From Pseudomonas sp. TCU-HL1 (GTDB taxonomy: Bacteria; Pseudomonadota; Gammaproteobacteria; Pseudomonadales; Pseudomonadaceae): a stretch of 64,000 bases of DNA. Under the pieces are notes generated by a model, which was given only the letters and a program-made list of their open reading frames with translations, did no database searches and was not told the DNA's origin. The translations under genes were made by a program, and so were the position numbers. The stretch spans positions 1,674,001-1,738,000 of the forward strand of contig NZ_CP015992.1 of the NCBI RefSeq assembly GCF_001708505.1, written 5' to 3'. The stretch's first letter is position 1. The number at the start of each line of letters is the position of its first letter. This document shows positions 15,461 to 23,460 of this stretch, in pieces.

Positions 15461-16492
15461 ATGACCAGCCAAGTTTTCACCTGTATCGAAGGCCACACCG
15501 AAGGCATGCCGGTGCGCATGGTGGTGGGAGGCGCGCCGGAGCTGCGCGGCGCGACCATGAGCGAGCGGCGTCAGCATTTCATCGAAGCGTTCGACTGGGT
15601 CCGTCGTGCCCTGATGCTGGAACCCCGTGGCCACTCCCACATGTCCGGCACCCTGTTCTATCCCCCGGTCAGCGCCGAGGCCGATTTCAGTCTGCTGTTC
15701 ATCGAGACGTCCGGCTGCCTGCCCATGTGCGGTCACGCGACGCTGGGCTCCATCACCTTCGCCCTGGAAGCGGGCCTGGTGAAGCCGAAAACACCGGGCC
15801 AGGTGGTGGTGGATGTTCCGGCCGGCCAGATCCGCGCCCGCTACGAGCAGCAGGGCGATAAGGTCACCTCGGTGCGCTTTACCAACGTGCCGGGCTTCCT
15901 GCTCTACCAGGACGTACAGATCTTCCTGCCGCAACTGGGCAAGTTGAAGCTCGACATCGCCTACGGCGGCAACTTCTACCCGATCATCGAAGTCCAGGCC
16001 AACTACGCCGGCTGCGAGCACTTCACGCCCGAGCAGTTGCTGGAGTGGGGCCGGGAAGTGCAGCGACTGGTCAATGCCAATTTCGATGTGGTGCATCCGG
16101 ACGATGCCTCGATTCGCGGCGTGAAGCACTGCATGTGGGCCGGCCACCCGCTGGCCAAGGACTCGCATGGGCGTGCTGTCGTCATCGCCGGTGACAGCCT
16201 GGTGGACCGTTCGCCTTGCGGCACGGGAAGCTCCGCGCGCGTTGCCCAGCGCTTCGCTCGAGGCTGGTTGAAGGAAGGGGAAGCCTTCCGTCACGAAAGC
16301 ATTATCGGCAGCCGCTTCACCGGCCGTGTGGAGGCCACCACGACTCTGTCGAACGGCGCTGCGGCGGTTTATCCGAGCATCGAAGGCAGTGCCTGGATTA
16401 CCGGCCGTGCCGAGTTCTACGTGGATGACACGCAACCGTACTGGGACGGCTTCTCCCTGGGCGATTTCGTTGGCAACAAGGGGGCCGCATGA
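15461..16492 (+). CDS. Proline-racemase-family protein, probable 4-hydroxyproline 2-epimerase
   Basis: The 343-residue protein has both catalytic cysteines of the two-base racemase mechanism: Cys 90 in PMCGHATLGS and Cys 253 in VDRSPCGTGSSA. The Cys/Cys pair fits proline racemase or 4-hydroxyproline 2-epimerase. In this operon the second is more likely, turning trans-4-hydroxy-L-proline into cis-4-hydroxy-D-proline for the FAD dehydrogenase next door. I start at the ATG at 15461 (AGCAGAG upstream); an earlier in-frame start would add 20 unlikely residues. Its end overlaps the next gene by four bases. Confidence 0.82.
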   Translation: MTSQVFTCIEGHTEGMPVRMVVGGAPELRGATMSERRQHFIEAFDWVRRALMLEPRGHSHMSGTLFYPPVSAEADFSLLFIETSGCLPMCGHATLGSITFALEAGLVKPKTPGQVVVDVPAGQIRARYEQQGDKVTSVRFTNVPGFLLYQDVQIFLPQLGKLKLDIAYGGNFYPIIEVQANYAGCEHFTPEQLLEWGREVQRLVNANFDVVHPDDASIRGVKHCMWAGHPLAKDSHGRAVVIAGDSLVDRSPCGTGSSARVAQRFARGWLKEGEAFRHESIIGSRFTGRVEATTTLSNGAAAVYPSIEGSAWITGRAEFYVDDTQPYWDGFSLGDFVGNKGAA

Positions 16493-17763
16493 ACGCTCAG
16501 CAAAGCCAGTCGGCCATCGTCATCGGTGGTGGCATCGTCGGCGTCTGCTGCGCCTTGTACCTGCAGCGCGAGGGCTACCAGGTCACCCTGGTAGACCCGG
16601 CTGCGCCGGGTGACAGCACGGCGAAGTGGAGCTGTGGCCAGATGGCGGTGAGCGAGGTCATTCCGCTGTCCAAGCCCGGCATCCTGAAAAAGATCCCATC
16701 CTGGCTGCTGGATCAGAAGGGGCCGCTGGCCCTGCGTCCCAGCGCACTGCCGGGCATCCTGCCGTGGTTCCTGCGCTTCGTTTCCTGTGCCCGGCACTCG
16801 AAGATCGTCGAGATTGCCGAGGCCATGACCACGCTGACCGAGAATGTCTACGAGGACTACGCGCCCTTGCTGGATGCGTGCGCGGACAAGACCCTGCTGG
16901 GCGATCGTCCAATCATCGAGGTCTTCGACTCGCCGGCCGGCGTGATCCACGAGCGGCCTCATCTGGAGCTGCGCAAGTCCCTGGGCTTCAGTTCGGAAGA
17001 GCTGGACGCTGGCGCCATCGCCGAACTGGAGCCGAGCCTGGCCGGCAAGTTCAAGCATGGCCTGCTGTTCCCCGATTGGCGCGCAGTGAGCGATACCGAA
17101 GGCTTCATCGCGGCGCTGACCCAGAGCTTCATCGATCAGGGCGGCGTGCGTGTGCGCGATCAGGCGAAACGCATCGACAACGTGGCGGATCGCGCTACCG
17201 GCGTCACCCTCGCCAGCGGCAAATGCCTCCCGGCTCAACACGTGGTGGTGGCCGCCGGCACCGGCTCGCGGCAGTTCTTTTCGCAATTGGGCGTGGACAT
17301 TCCGCTGGCCGGTATCGCGGGATACCAGGTGGTATTGCCCAACCCCGGTGTCGAGATTCGCCACTCGGTGATCTATGCCGACGGCGGCTTCTGCTTCAGC
17401 CCCATGACCCGTGGCCTGCAGATCGGCGGCACCATCGAGTTCGCTGGTGCCAACGCTGAACCCAACTTCAAGCGCGCCGATATCATCCTGGAGAAAGCCA
17501 AGCGAATCCTGCCGCAACTGCAGGACAGTAATTTCGAGTACGGCGTGGGCTATCGCCCGTTCCTGCCGGACACCAAGCCGGTGATCGACCGTTCCGCACG
17601 ACTGACCAACGTGTTCATGGCCTTCGGCCACGGCCAGCTCGGCCTGACCCTTGGCGCCACGACCGGGCGCCTGATCGCCGACCTGGTCGCCGGAAGACCG
17701 ACCGCCCAGGACCTGACGCCTTTCAGCGCCAACCGTTTCGCCTTCATTGGAGGACTCGCATGA
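16489..17763 (+). CDS. FAD-dependent D-amino-acid (D-hydroxyproline) dehydrogenase, DadA-like
   Basis: The 424-residue flavoprotein has an N-terminal Rossmann motif (AIVIGGGIVGVCCALYLQREG) and the DadA-type C-terminus (GYRPFLPDTKPVIDRS, then AFGHGQLGLTLGATTGRLIADL). It should oxidise a D-imino acid at the membrane and hand electrons to the respiratory chain. Next to a hydroxyproline epimerase the likely substrate is cis-4-hydroxy-D-proline, giving the pyrroline that the DHDPS-like lyase deaminates. It overlaps both neighbours by ATGA junctions. Ordinary D-amino-acid oxidation is the alternative. Confidence 0.82.
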   Translation: MNAQQSQSAIVIGGGIVGVCCALYLQREGYQVTLVDPAAPGDSTAKWSCGQMAVSEVIPLSKPGILKKIPSWLLDQKGPLALRPSALPGILPWFLRFVSCARHSKIVEIAEAMTTLTENVYEDYAPLLDACADKTLLGDRPIIEVFDSPAGVIHERPHLELRKSLGFSSEELDAGAIAELEPSLAGKFKHGLLFPDWRAVSDTEGFIAALTQSFIDQGGVRVRDQAKRIDNVADRATGVTLASGKCLPAQHVVVAAGTGSRQFFSQLGVDIPLAGIAGYQVVLPNPGVEIRHSVIYADGGFCFSPMTRGLQIGGTIEFAGANAEPNFKRADIILEKAKRILPQLQDSNFEYGVGYRPFLPDTKPVIDRSARLTNVFMAFGHGQLGLTLGATTGRLIADLVAGRPTAQDLTPFSANRFAFIGGLA

Positions 17764-19241
17764 ATTCGTACGACCAGCTCTATATCAATGGCCAGTGGGT
17801 TGCCCCGGTCAAAGGTGGCACCTTCGAAACCGTCGATCCGAGCAGTGAGGCGCTGATCGCCCGCGTGGCGGCCGCCACGGCGGAAGACGTGGACCTGGCG
17901 GTGAAAGCCGCTCGCCAGGCCTTCGATGAGGGCCCTTGGCCGCAGATGAATGGCTCCGCCCGTGCCGCCGTGCTGCGCCGCATCGCCCAGGGCATCCGTG
18001 ATCGCCAGCAGGAGCTGGCCGAGCTGGAGGTGCGCGACAACGGCAAGCCACTGCCCGAAGCGCTCTGGGACATTGGCGATACCGCCGGCTGCTTCGATTT
18101 CTACGCGGACCTCGCCGAGGACCTGGACAGCCATGTGGAACAGCCCGTGGCCCTGGCCGACGAGCGTTTCAACTCCGTGGCCCGCAAAGAGCCGGTCGGT
18201 GTCGCTGGCGCGATCATCCCCTGGAACTTCCCGATGCTGATGGCCGCCTGGAAAGTCGCTCCGGCGCTGGCCGCCGGTTGCAGCATGGTGCTCAAGCCCT
18301 CCGAGCTGACACCTCTGACCGCGCTGGAACTGGCCCGCATCGCCGACAAGGCCGGGCTGCCCGCCGGTGTGCTGAACGTGATTCCGGGAATGGGCCCGGA
18401 CGCCGGCGCGCCGCTGGCCGAGCACCCCGGTATTGACAAGTTGGCCTTCACCGGCAGCGTGCCCACTGGCAGCCGGATCATGCAGGCGGCTGCCAAGGAC
18501 ATCAAAAACATCAGCCTGGAGCTTGGCGGCAAGTCGCCCTTCATCGTCTTCGCGGATAGCGATATCGAAGCTGCCGTCGAGTGGATCATGTTCGGCATCT
18601 TCTGGAACCAGGGCCAGGTCTGTTCCGCCACCTCTCGCGTACTGGTCCAGCGCGACCTGTATCAGCCGCTGCTGGGGCGCCTGAAGGAAGAGGCGGAGAA
18701 GGTGCGCATCGGCAACGGCCTGGAAGAGGGCGTGCTGCTCGGTCCGCTGGTGAACAAGGGGCAGTACGACAAGGTCCTGGCCGCCATCGCCCGTGGCCGT
18801 GAGGAGGGCGCGCAACTGGTTTACGGTGGCGAGCGTCCGGGCGGTTTCGACCAGGGCTTCTACCTGCAACCCACCATCTTCGCGGACGTACCGGAAGACA
18901 GCTGGATCTGGCAGGAAGAAATCTTCGGCCCGGTGGTTTGCATCCGTCCCTTCGACAACGAAGCCGAAGCCCTGAGCTCGGCCAACGATTCACGCTTCGG
19001 CCTGGCCGCCGCCGTGATGTCGAAGGACCTGGAGCGCGCTGAGCGCGTGGCCCGCAAGCTGCGTGCCGGTATCGTCTGGATCAACTGCTCGCAACCCACC
19101 TTCACCGAGGCCCCCTGGGGCGGCTACAAGCAGAGCGGCATCGGCCGTGAGCTGGGTGAATGGGGCCTTAACAACTATCTGGAAACCAAGCAGATCACCC
19201 GCTACGACAGCGAGCAGCCCTGGGCCTGGTACATCAAGTGA
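17760..19241 (+). CDS. Aldehyde dehydrogenase, probable 2-oxoglutarate semialdehyde dehydrogenase
   Basis: The 493-residue NAD(P)-dependent aldehyde dehydrogenase has the catalytic Cys in NQGQVCSATSR and the Glu in ISLELGGKSPFIVF. Overall sequence, including WGGYKQSGIGRELGEWGL, resembles the betaine-aldehyde/aminoaldehyde branch. In this operon the expected substrate is 2-oxoglutarate semialdehyde, the product of the DHDPS-like lyase, which would finish the route to 2-oxoglutarate. Its BADH-like character leaves room for a betaine or aminoaldehyde substrate. It is translationally coupled to the FAD gene by an ATGA overlap. Confidence 0.8.
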   Translation: MNSYDQLYINGQWVAPVKGGTFETVDPSSEALIARVAAATAEDVDLAVKAARQAFDEGPWPQMNGSARAAVLRRIAQGIRDRQQELAELEVRDNGKPLPEALWDIGDTAGCFDFYADLAEDLDSHVEQPVALADERFNSVARKEPVGVAGAIIPWNFPMLMAAWKVAPALAAGCSMVLKPSELTPLTALELARIADKAGLPAGVLNVIPGMGPDAGAPLAEHPGIDKLAFTGSVPTGSRIMQAAAKDIKNISLELGGKSPFIVFADSDIEAAVEWIMFGIFWNQGQVCSATSRVLVQRDLYQPLLGRLKEEAEKVRIGNGLEEGVLLGPLVNKGQYDKVLAAIARGREEGAQLVYGGERPGGFDQGFYLQPTIFADVPEDSWIWQEEIFGPVVCIRPFDNEAEALSSANDSRFGLAAAVMSKDLERAERVARKLRAGIVWINCSQPTFTEAPWGGYKQSGIGRELGEWGLNNYLETKQITRYDSEQPWAWYIK

Positions 19242-19251
19242 GGTAGTCGCC

Positions 19252-20283
19252 ATGCGTTGGAAGAAAACGCTTCAGTTGGTGGATGTCCACTGCGAAGGCG
19301 AAATCGGCAAGGTCATTACCGGGGGCGTCGTCGGCATCCCCGGTGAGACCATGCTGGACAAGATGAATCATATCAACGAAGTGGACGACAGCCTGCGCCG
19401 CCTGGTGATGCTGGAACCGCGCGGCTGCCTGCAGATGTCGGTGAACCTGCTGCTGCCGCCGACCCGACCGGAAGCCCAGGCCGGGTTCATCGTCCTGCAA
19501 GCGGACAAGGCCCATCCCATGTCCGGCAGCAACTGCATCTGCGTGGTCACCGCGCTGCTCGAACTCGGCATGTTGCCGATGCAGGAGCCGGAAACCACTG
19601 TGGTGCTCGACACGCCGGCAGGCCTGGTAACCGCCAAGGCCCGCTGTGAAGACGGGCGCTGCCTGAGCGTGTCGCTGGACATGGTGCCGTCCTTCGTCGA
19701 GCAGCTGGACGTGGCCATCGAAACCGAAGCGTTCGGCACCCTCAAGGCCGACATCGCCTTTGGCGGTGTGTACTACGCCCTGGTGGATGTGGATCAGGTG
19801 GGGCTGAGCATCGCGCCTGAGCATGCACGGGAACTGGCCGCCGCTGGTGTTGCCCTCAAGGACATCATCAACCGCCAGGTCAGCGTTCAGCACCCGCTGC
19901 TCAAGGCGCTCAACGATGTCGCCTACGTGATGTTCCGCAATCGCGTCGACGACCGTACCTACCAGACCTGCACCACCTTGCCACCGGGGCGGGTGGACCG
20001 TTCCCCCTGTGGCACCGGCAGCTCGGCCAACCTCGCCACGCTGGCAGCAAGGGGTCTGGTGGAGGAGGGCGACCAGCTGGTCTCCCGCTCAACCATCAAC
20101 GGGGAGTTCCAGGTCCAGTTGCTGGGCCGCACCGAAGTGGCGGGCAAGCCCGCCGTGCTGCCACGGGTAACGGGGCGTGCCTGGATCTACGGTATCCAGC
20201 AGCTGGGCGTGGACCCCGACGATCCCTTGGCCGCCGGCTTCATGCTGAGCGACACCTGGGGGCCGGCTTTCCCTACTGAGTGA
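19252..20283 (+). CDS. Second proline-racemase-family protein with Ser/Cys active site
   Basis: The 343-residue paralogue of the gene at 15461 has Ser 91 (PMSGSNC) where that protein has Cys 90, and keeps Cys 253 (VDRSPCGTGSSAN). The first acid/base residue is therefore changed. In this family, Cys/Cys enzymes epimerise or racemise, and members with one residue replaced include 3-hydroxyproline dehydratases and some epimerases. It may handle trans-3-hydroxy-L-proline or a second epimer. It closes the operon, ten bases after the aldehyde dehydrogenase. The family is sure; the reaction is open. Confidence 0.75.
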   Translation: MRWKKTLQLVDVHCEGEIGKVITGGVVGIPGETMLDKMNHINEVDDSLRRLVMLEPRGCLQMSVNLLLPPTRPEAQAGFIVLQADKAHPMSGSNCICVVTALLELGMLPMQEPETTVVLDTPAGLVTAKARCEDGRCLSVSLDMVPSFVEQLDVAIETEAFGTLKADIAFGGVYYALVDVDQVGLSIAPEHARELAAAGVALKDIINRQVSVQHPLLKALNDVAYVMFRNRVDDRTYQTCTTLPPGRVDRSPCGTGSSANLATLAARGLVEEGDQLVSRSTINGEFQVQLLGRTEVAGKPAVLPRVTGRAWIYGIQQLGVDPDDPLAAGFMLSDTWGPAFPTE

Positions 20284-20366
20284 ACACCCGCGCTCCTTCA
20301 ACGGAGAGGCACACCGTTCCCATTGGGCGGGCCGCTAGGCCCGCCCGAACCATCGAGATCATCGCC

Positions 20367-21071
20367 ATGGGCGTAGTGACATTAGAAGCGGAAAACAGTG
20401 GGAAGCGGCATGGCGGTCGCTACATCTACGAAGAGCTGCGCAAGCAGATCCTGACGTTGCAACTCAAGCCCGGCGCCCAGCTGGATGAGGTCTCCCTGGC
20501 GGCGCAGTTCGGTGTCTCGCGCTCGCCGGTGCGCGATGCCCTGGCACGGCTGATCAGTGAAGGCCTGGTCACCATCCTGCCGAACCGCACCACCCTGGTG
20601 ACCCCGTTCGAGATCGAAGAGTTTCCCAAGTACATCGCCGCCCTGGACCTGACCCAGCGCGCGGTGACCCGCCTTGCGGCGATCAACAGGACTGAACAGG
20701 ACCTCGACCGCATCCGCGAGGCCAATACGGCTTACGTCCGGGCTCTGGGGCTGGGCAACTTCCAGGAAATGTCCGAGCGAAACAAGGCGTTTCATCTGGA
20801 GATCGCCAAGGCGGGCCGCAATCCCTACCTCACGAACTACTACGAAAAACTGCTGGGGGAGGGGCAGCGACTGCTTCACCTTCATTTCGATTTCATCGTC
20901 AGTTCGCAAATGACCCGTCCGGATGAGGACCACGACAAGATCATCGAGGCCATCGTCAACAGGCAGGCTGACGAGGCGGAAGCCGCTTCACATGAACACA
21001 CGCTGCTCTTTCGTGATCGCTTCCTGGAGTTCATGAAACAGAACCTGACGAAGAACATCTCGATTCTCTAA
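20367..21071 (+). CDS. GntR/FCD-family regulator (first of a pair)
   Basis: The 234-residue regulator has a winged helix (GGRYIYEELRKQILTLQLKPGAQLDEVSLAAQFGVSRSPVRDALARLISEGLV) and an FCD ligand domain. It is a close paralogue of the protein at 22242: the first 75 residues of the two are nearly the same and most of the FCD domain also aligns. It follows the hydroxyproline operon by 83 bases and probably controls it or the EamA gene. I chose the ATG at 20367 since the match to the paralogue begins just after it. Confidence 0.85.
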   Translation: MGVVTLEAENSGKRHGGRYIYEELRKQILTLQLKPGAQLDEVSLAAQFGVSRSPVRDALARLISEGLVTILPNRTTLVTPFEIEEFPKYIAALDLTQRAVTRLAAINRTEQDLDRIREANTAYVRALGLGNFQEMSERNKAFHLEIAKAGRNPYLTNYYEKLLGEGQRLLHLHFDFIVSSQMTRPDEDHDKIIEAIVNRQADEAEAASHEHTLLFRDRFLEFMKQNLTKNISIL

Positions 21072-21110
21072 AGGAACACATCGTTTCCATCGGCCTCGCC
21101 TCAGGACGCA

Positions 21111-22061
21111 ATGGGCCGCTTCATCTACCCGGCAATGACGGCTTTCTTCCCTATGCAAACCAAGCTCTTCCCGCGACATATTGCGGCCCTGCTTCTTGCC
21201 GGGCTGGCCTGCGCCTTTGCTGGTAACCATATTGCCGCCCGCATTGCCTTCGATGACGGCGCTGGATTGCTGCTGGCGATCCTGTGTCGCTCCGGCGTCA
21301 CCATGCTGGTGCTGGGCATTCTTGTTTTCCTGAAGCGGGAATCCGTTCGCCTCGGGCCAGCGATGGCCGGCTGGCAGTTGCTGATGGGTTGCCTGATAGG
21401 CTTCCAGAGCTTCTGCATCTACTCCGCAGTGGCCCGAATTCCAGTCGGCCTGGCACTACTCGTGGTTAATCTTTCTCCGGTCTTCCTGGCGCTGTTCACC
21501 TATGTCCTGGGTGGTCCGGCACCTACTCGTCGTTCAGTGGTGCTCATGGCCTGCATCCTCTGCGGTCTGTTGATTGCGCTGGATGTGCCGACCATCGTTG
21601 CTGGGCAAGGTCAGTTCGACGAGCGCTGGATAGAGGGGGTCCTGTTCAGCCTGGTCGGCGCAGCGGTGTTCGGCGCCGCCATGTGGGTTTCCGAGAACCG
21701 GCTATCGGGCATGGCCGGTACCGTGCGCAGCATGCTGACCATGGCGCTGGTTTTCGCCGTCGCCCTCCTGGCCAGTGCGGCGAATGTCGTGCCGGGTGGG
21801 CTGTCCATGCCAGAGTCGACCGGTGGCTGGCTCGCCTTGTCGTTCCTGGTCGTGCTTTACGGAGCAGCCTTTTCCACGCTGTTCATTTTCATGCCCAGAC
21901 TGGATATCGCCCGTAATGCGCCCGTGCTGAACGTGGAGCCAGTAGCCGGACTGATGTTTGGCTGGTTGATACTCGACCAGCAGCTCAGTGCGCTGCAACT
22001 GGTCGGAGGGGGGATGGTGGTCGCGGGTATCGTGCTGCTGGCCTATCGCCGTCAGGGCTGA
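21111..22061 (+). CDS. EamA/DMT-family transporter
   Basis: The 316-residue inner-membrane protein has two EamA repeats and about ten spans, with the second repeat's end EPVAGLMFGWLILDQQLSALQLVGGGMVVAGIVLL. DMT members of this sort export amino acids or metabolites. It lies between two GntR paralogues. The start at 21111 has CAGGA five bases away; a later Met at 21153 also fits but lacks an RBS. The substrate is unknown; overflow export of an amino acid is possible in this setting. Confidence 0.83.
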   Translation: MGRFIYPAMTAFFPMQTKLFPRHIAALLLAGLACAFAGNHIAARIAFDDGAGLLLAILCRSGVTMLVLGILVFLKRESVRLGPAMAGWQLLMGCLIGFQSFCIYSAVARIPVGLALLVVNLSPVFLALFTYVLGGPAPTRRSVVLMACILCGLLIALDVPTIVAGQGQFDERWIEGVLFSLVGAAVFGAAMWVSENRLSGMAGTVRSMLTMALVFAVALLASAANVVPGGLSMPESTGGWLALSFLVVLYGAAFSTLFIFMPRLDIARNAPVLNVEPVAGLMFGWLILDQQLSALQLVGGGMVVAGIVLLAYRRQG

Positions 22062-22241
22062 GCCCGCTATGCAGCTGTCGATGAACGGTGCGGCACTCGA
22101 TGCAAATGGCGAGAATTACCTTCGCTGAACGGGCAGCTGGCCGCACGTTCTGAACGATAGGCGCCTTTCCGCGAGCTGAGTTACCCTTGGCCGACTATCA
22201 GGCGATGTCGCGTTGCCTGGACAAGATGAACAGGGTGCTTG

Positions 22242-22949
22242 ATGAGTAACGATTCAGTAGAGCCGGAGAGCAGCGGTCGTCGTCACGGCGGGCGATACAT
22301 TTACGAGGAGCTGCGCAAGCAGATACTCACGCTGAAGCTGAAGCCCGGTGCTCCATTGGATGAGGTTTCGCTTGCGGCCCAGTTCGGTCTTTCGCGCTCT
22401 CCAGTACGTGATGCTCTGGCCCGCCTGATCACCGAAGGGCTGGTGACGATCCTGCCGAACCGCACCACGCTGGTGACGCCGTTCGAGATCGAGGAGTTTC
22501 CGAACTATGTATCGGCGCTGGATCTGATCCAGCGCGCCGTTACCCGGCTGGCGGCCCTGCAACGCACCGACGAAGACATGGCGCAAATCCGTGCCGCGGA
22601 AAACGCCTACATGGAGTCCATCAGCAAGGGCGACTTCCAGGCCATGACGGAGCTGAACAAAGCGCTTCACATGGAAATCGCGCGCGCCGGCAAGAATCCC
22701 TACCTGACCAGCTACTACGAGAAGCTGTTGGGCGAGGGGCAGCGGCTCTTGCACCTGCATTTCGATTTCATCGTCAGTGCGGCAAGTTCATCCGGGCTGG
22801 GGCGCGACCACGAGGAGATCGTCGAGGCGATTGCCGCGCGTGATGCGGATGCTGCCGAGAATGCGGCGCACGAGCACACCCTGTTGTTCCAGCGCCGGTT
22901 CCTCGACTTCATGCAGCAGAACCTGACGTCCCAGATGCGGATTTCGTAG
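22242..22949 (+). CDS. GntR/FCD-family regulator (second of a pair)
   Basis: The 235-residue paralogue of the regulator at 20367 has the same GGRYIYEELRKQILTL helix region, the same NRTTLVTPFEIEEFPNYVSALDL segment, and GKNPYLTSYYEKLLGEGQRLLHLHFDFIVS in the FCD domain. The ATG at 22242 has CAGGGTG upstream. The two probably arose by duplication, with the EamA gene caught between, and may bind similar DNA while sensing different ligands. About 180 bases before it hold no gene. Confidence 0.85.
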   Translation: MSNDSVEPESSGRRHGGRYIYEELRKQILTLKLKPGAPLDEVSLAAQFGLSRSPVRDALARLITEGLVTILPNRTTLVTPFEIEEFPNYVSALDLIQRAVTRLAALQRTDEDMAQIRAAENAYMESISKGDFQAMTELNKALHMEIARAGKNPYLTSYYEKLLGEGQRLLHLHFDFIVSAASSSGLGRDHEEIVEAIAARDADAAENAAHEHTLLFQRRFLDFMQQNLTSQMRIS

Positions 22950-23030
22950 TACCGGCACGCTGGCTCCGCAGGTCCTTGCTGCGCAGCGCCCTGGGCCATC
23001 CCCACACGCAGTCCCCGGCTGATCTCAGAA

Positions 23031-23106
23031 GTAGGGTGCGCCACGCGCACCGAGGCGCGATGGCGACGACACCGCGTCTGTCTCCCGGTGCGCGCGGCAC
23101 ACCCTC
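23031..23106. repeat. Dispersed 75-bp inverted repeat, copy 1
   Basis: The element starts gtagggtgcgccacgcgcac and ends ggtgcgcgcggcacaccct. A second copy at 39264-39338 has the same arms, the same internal tctgtct and nearly the same length. It can fold into a long imperfect hairpin. Confidence 0.75.
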
Positions 23107-23402
23107 TCGGATCGGCATCATCCTGCTGGAAAAGTGAAAGCTAAAGGAGGCCGCCGGAGCCGCGCGAATACTCGCGGATGGGGAAGGTGCTACGACGGCC
23201 AGGGGCCCTTCTCCGCGGGGCCTTATTGAAATTTTAGTTCGCCCGCAGGAGGACGACTTCGTCGCTGATCCAGGGACTGGGGCGCCGTGTTCCGGGTAGC
23301 CGAAGTGGTAAGGGCAATAAGTAGGGGGGGCGTTCAGCCATTAAAAAAAGCGGCCCTTAGGCCCGGATAACATCGTTTTTCAGTGAACTGGTCATTCCCT
23401 AT
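23107..23402. other. Gene-free stretch before the gamma-lyase gene
   Basis: No gene is supported in this stretch. It contains a GC-rich hairpin-prone patch at about 23200-23222 (ggcccttctccgcggggcc) and an AT-rich patch near 23340-23400 (attaaaaaaagcggcccttag and tcattccctatatttcc) that is a plausible promoter zone for the downstream gene. Confidence 0.4.
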
Positions 23403-23456
23403 ATTTCCCGGCAACCAATTCTGATTGGCGAAGTTGTTTCACCGTCTTCGGGAAAT
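23403..23456 (+). promoter_or_regulatory. Nested inverted repeat covering the ribosome-binding zone of the gamma-lyase gene
   Basis: The outer arms ATTTCCCG (23403-23410) and CGGGAAAT (23449-23456) enclose an inner CCAAT-TCTG-ATTGG (23415-23428). The right outer arm ends four bases before the ATG and overlaps the only purine-rich stretch that could serve as RBS. It may be a translational switch or a protein operator. Confidence 0.4.
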
Positions 23457-23460
23457 TTAT

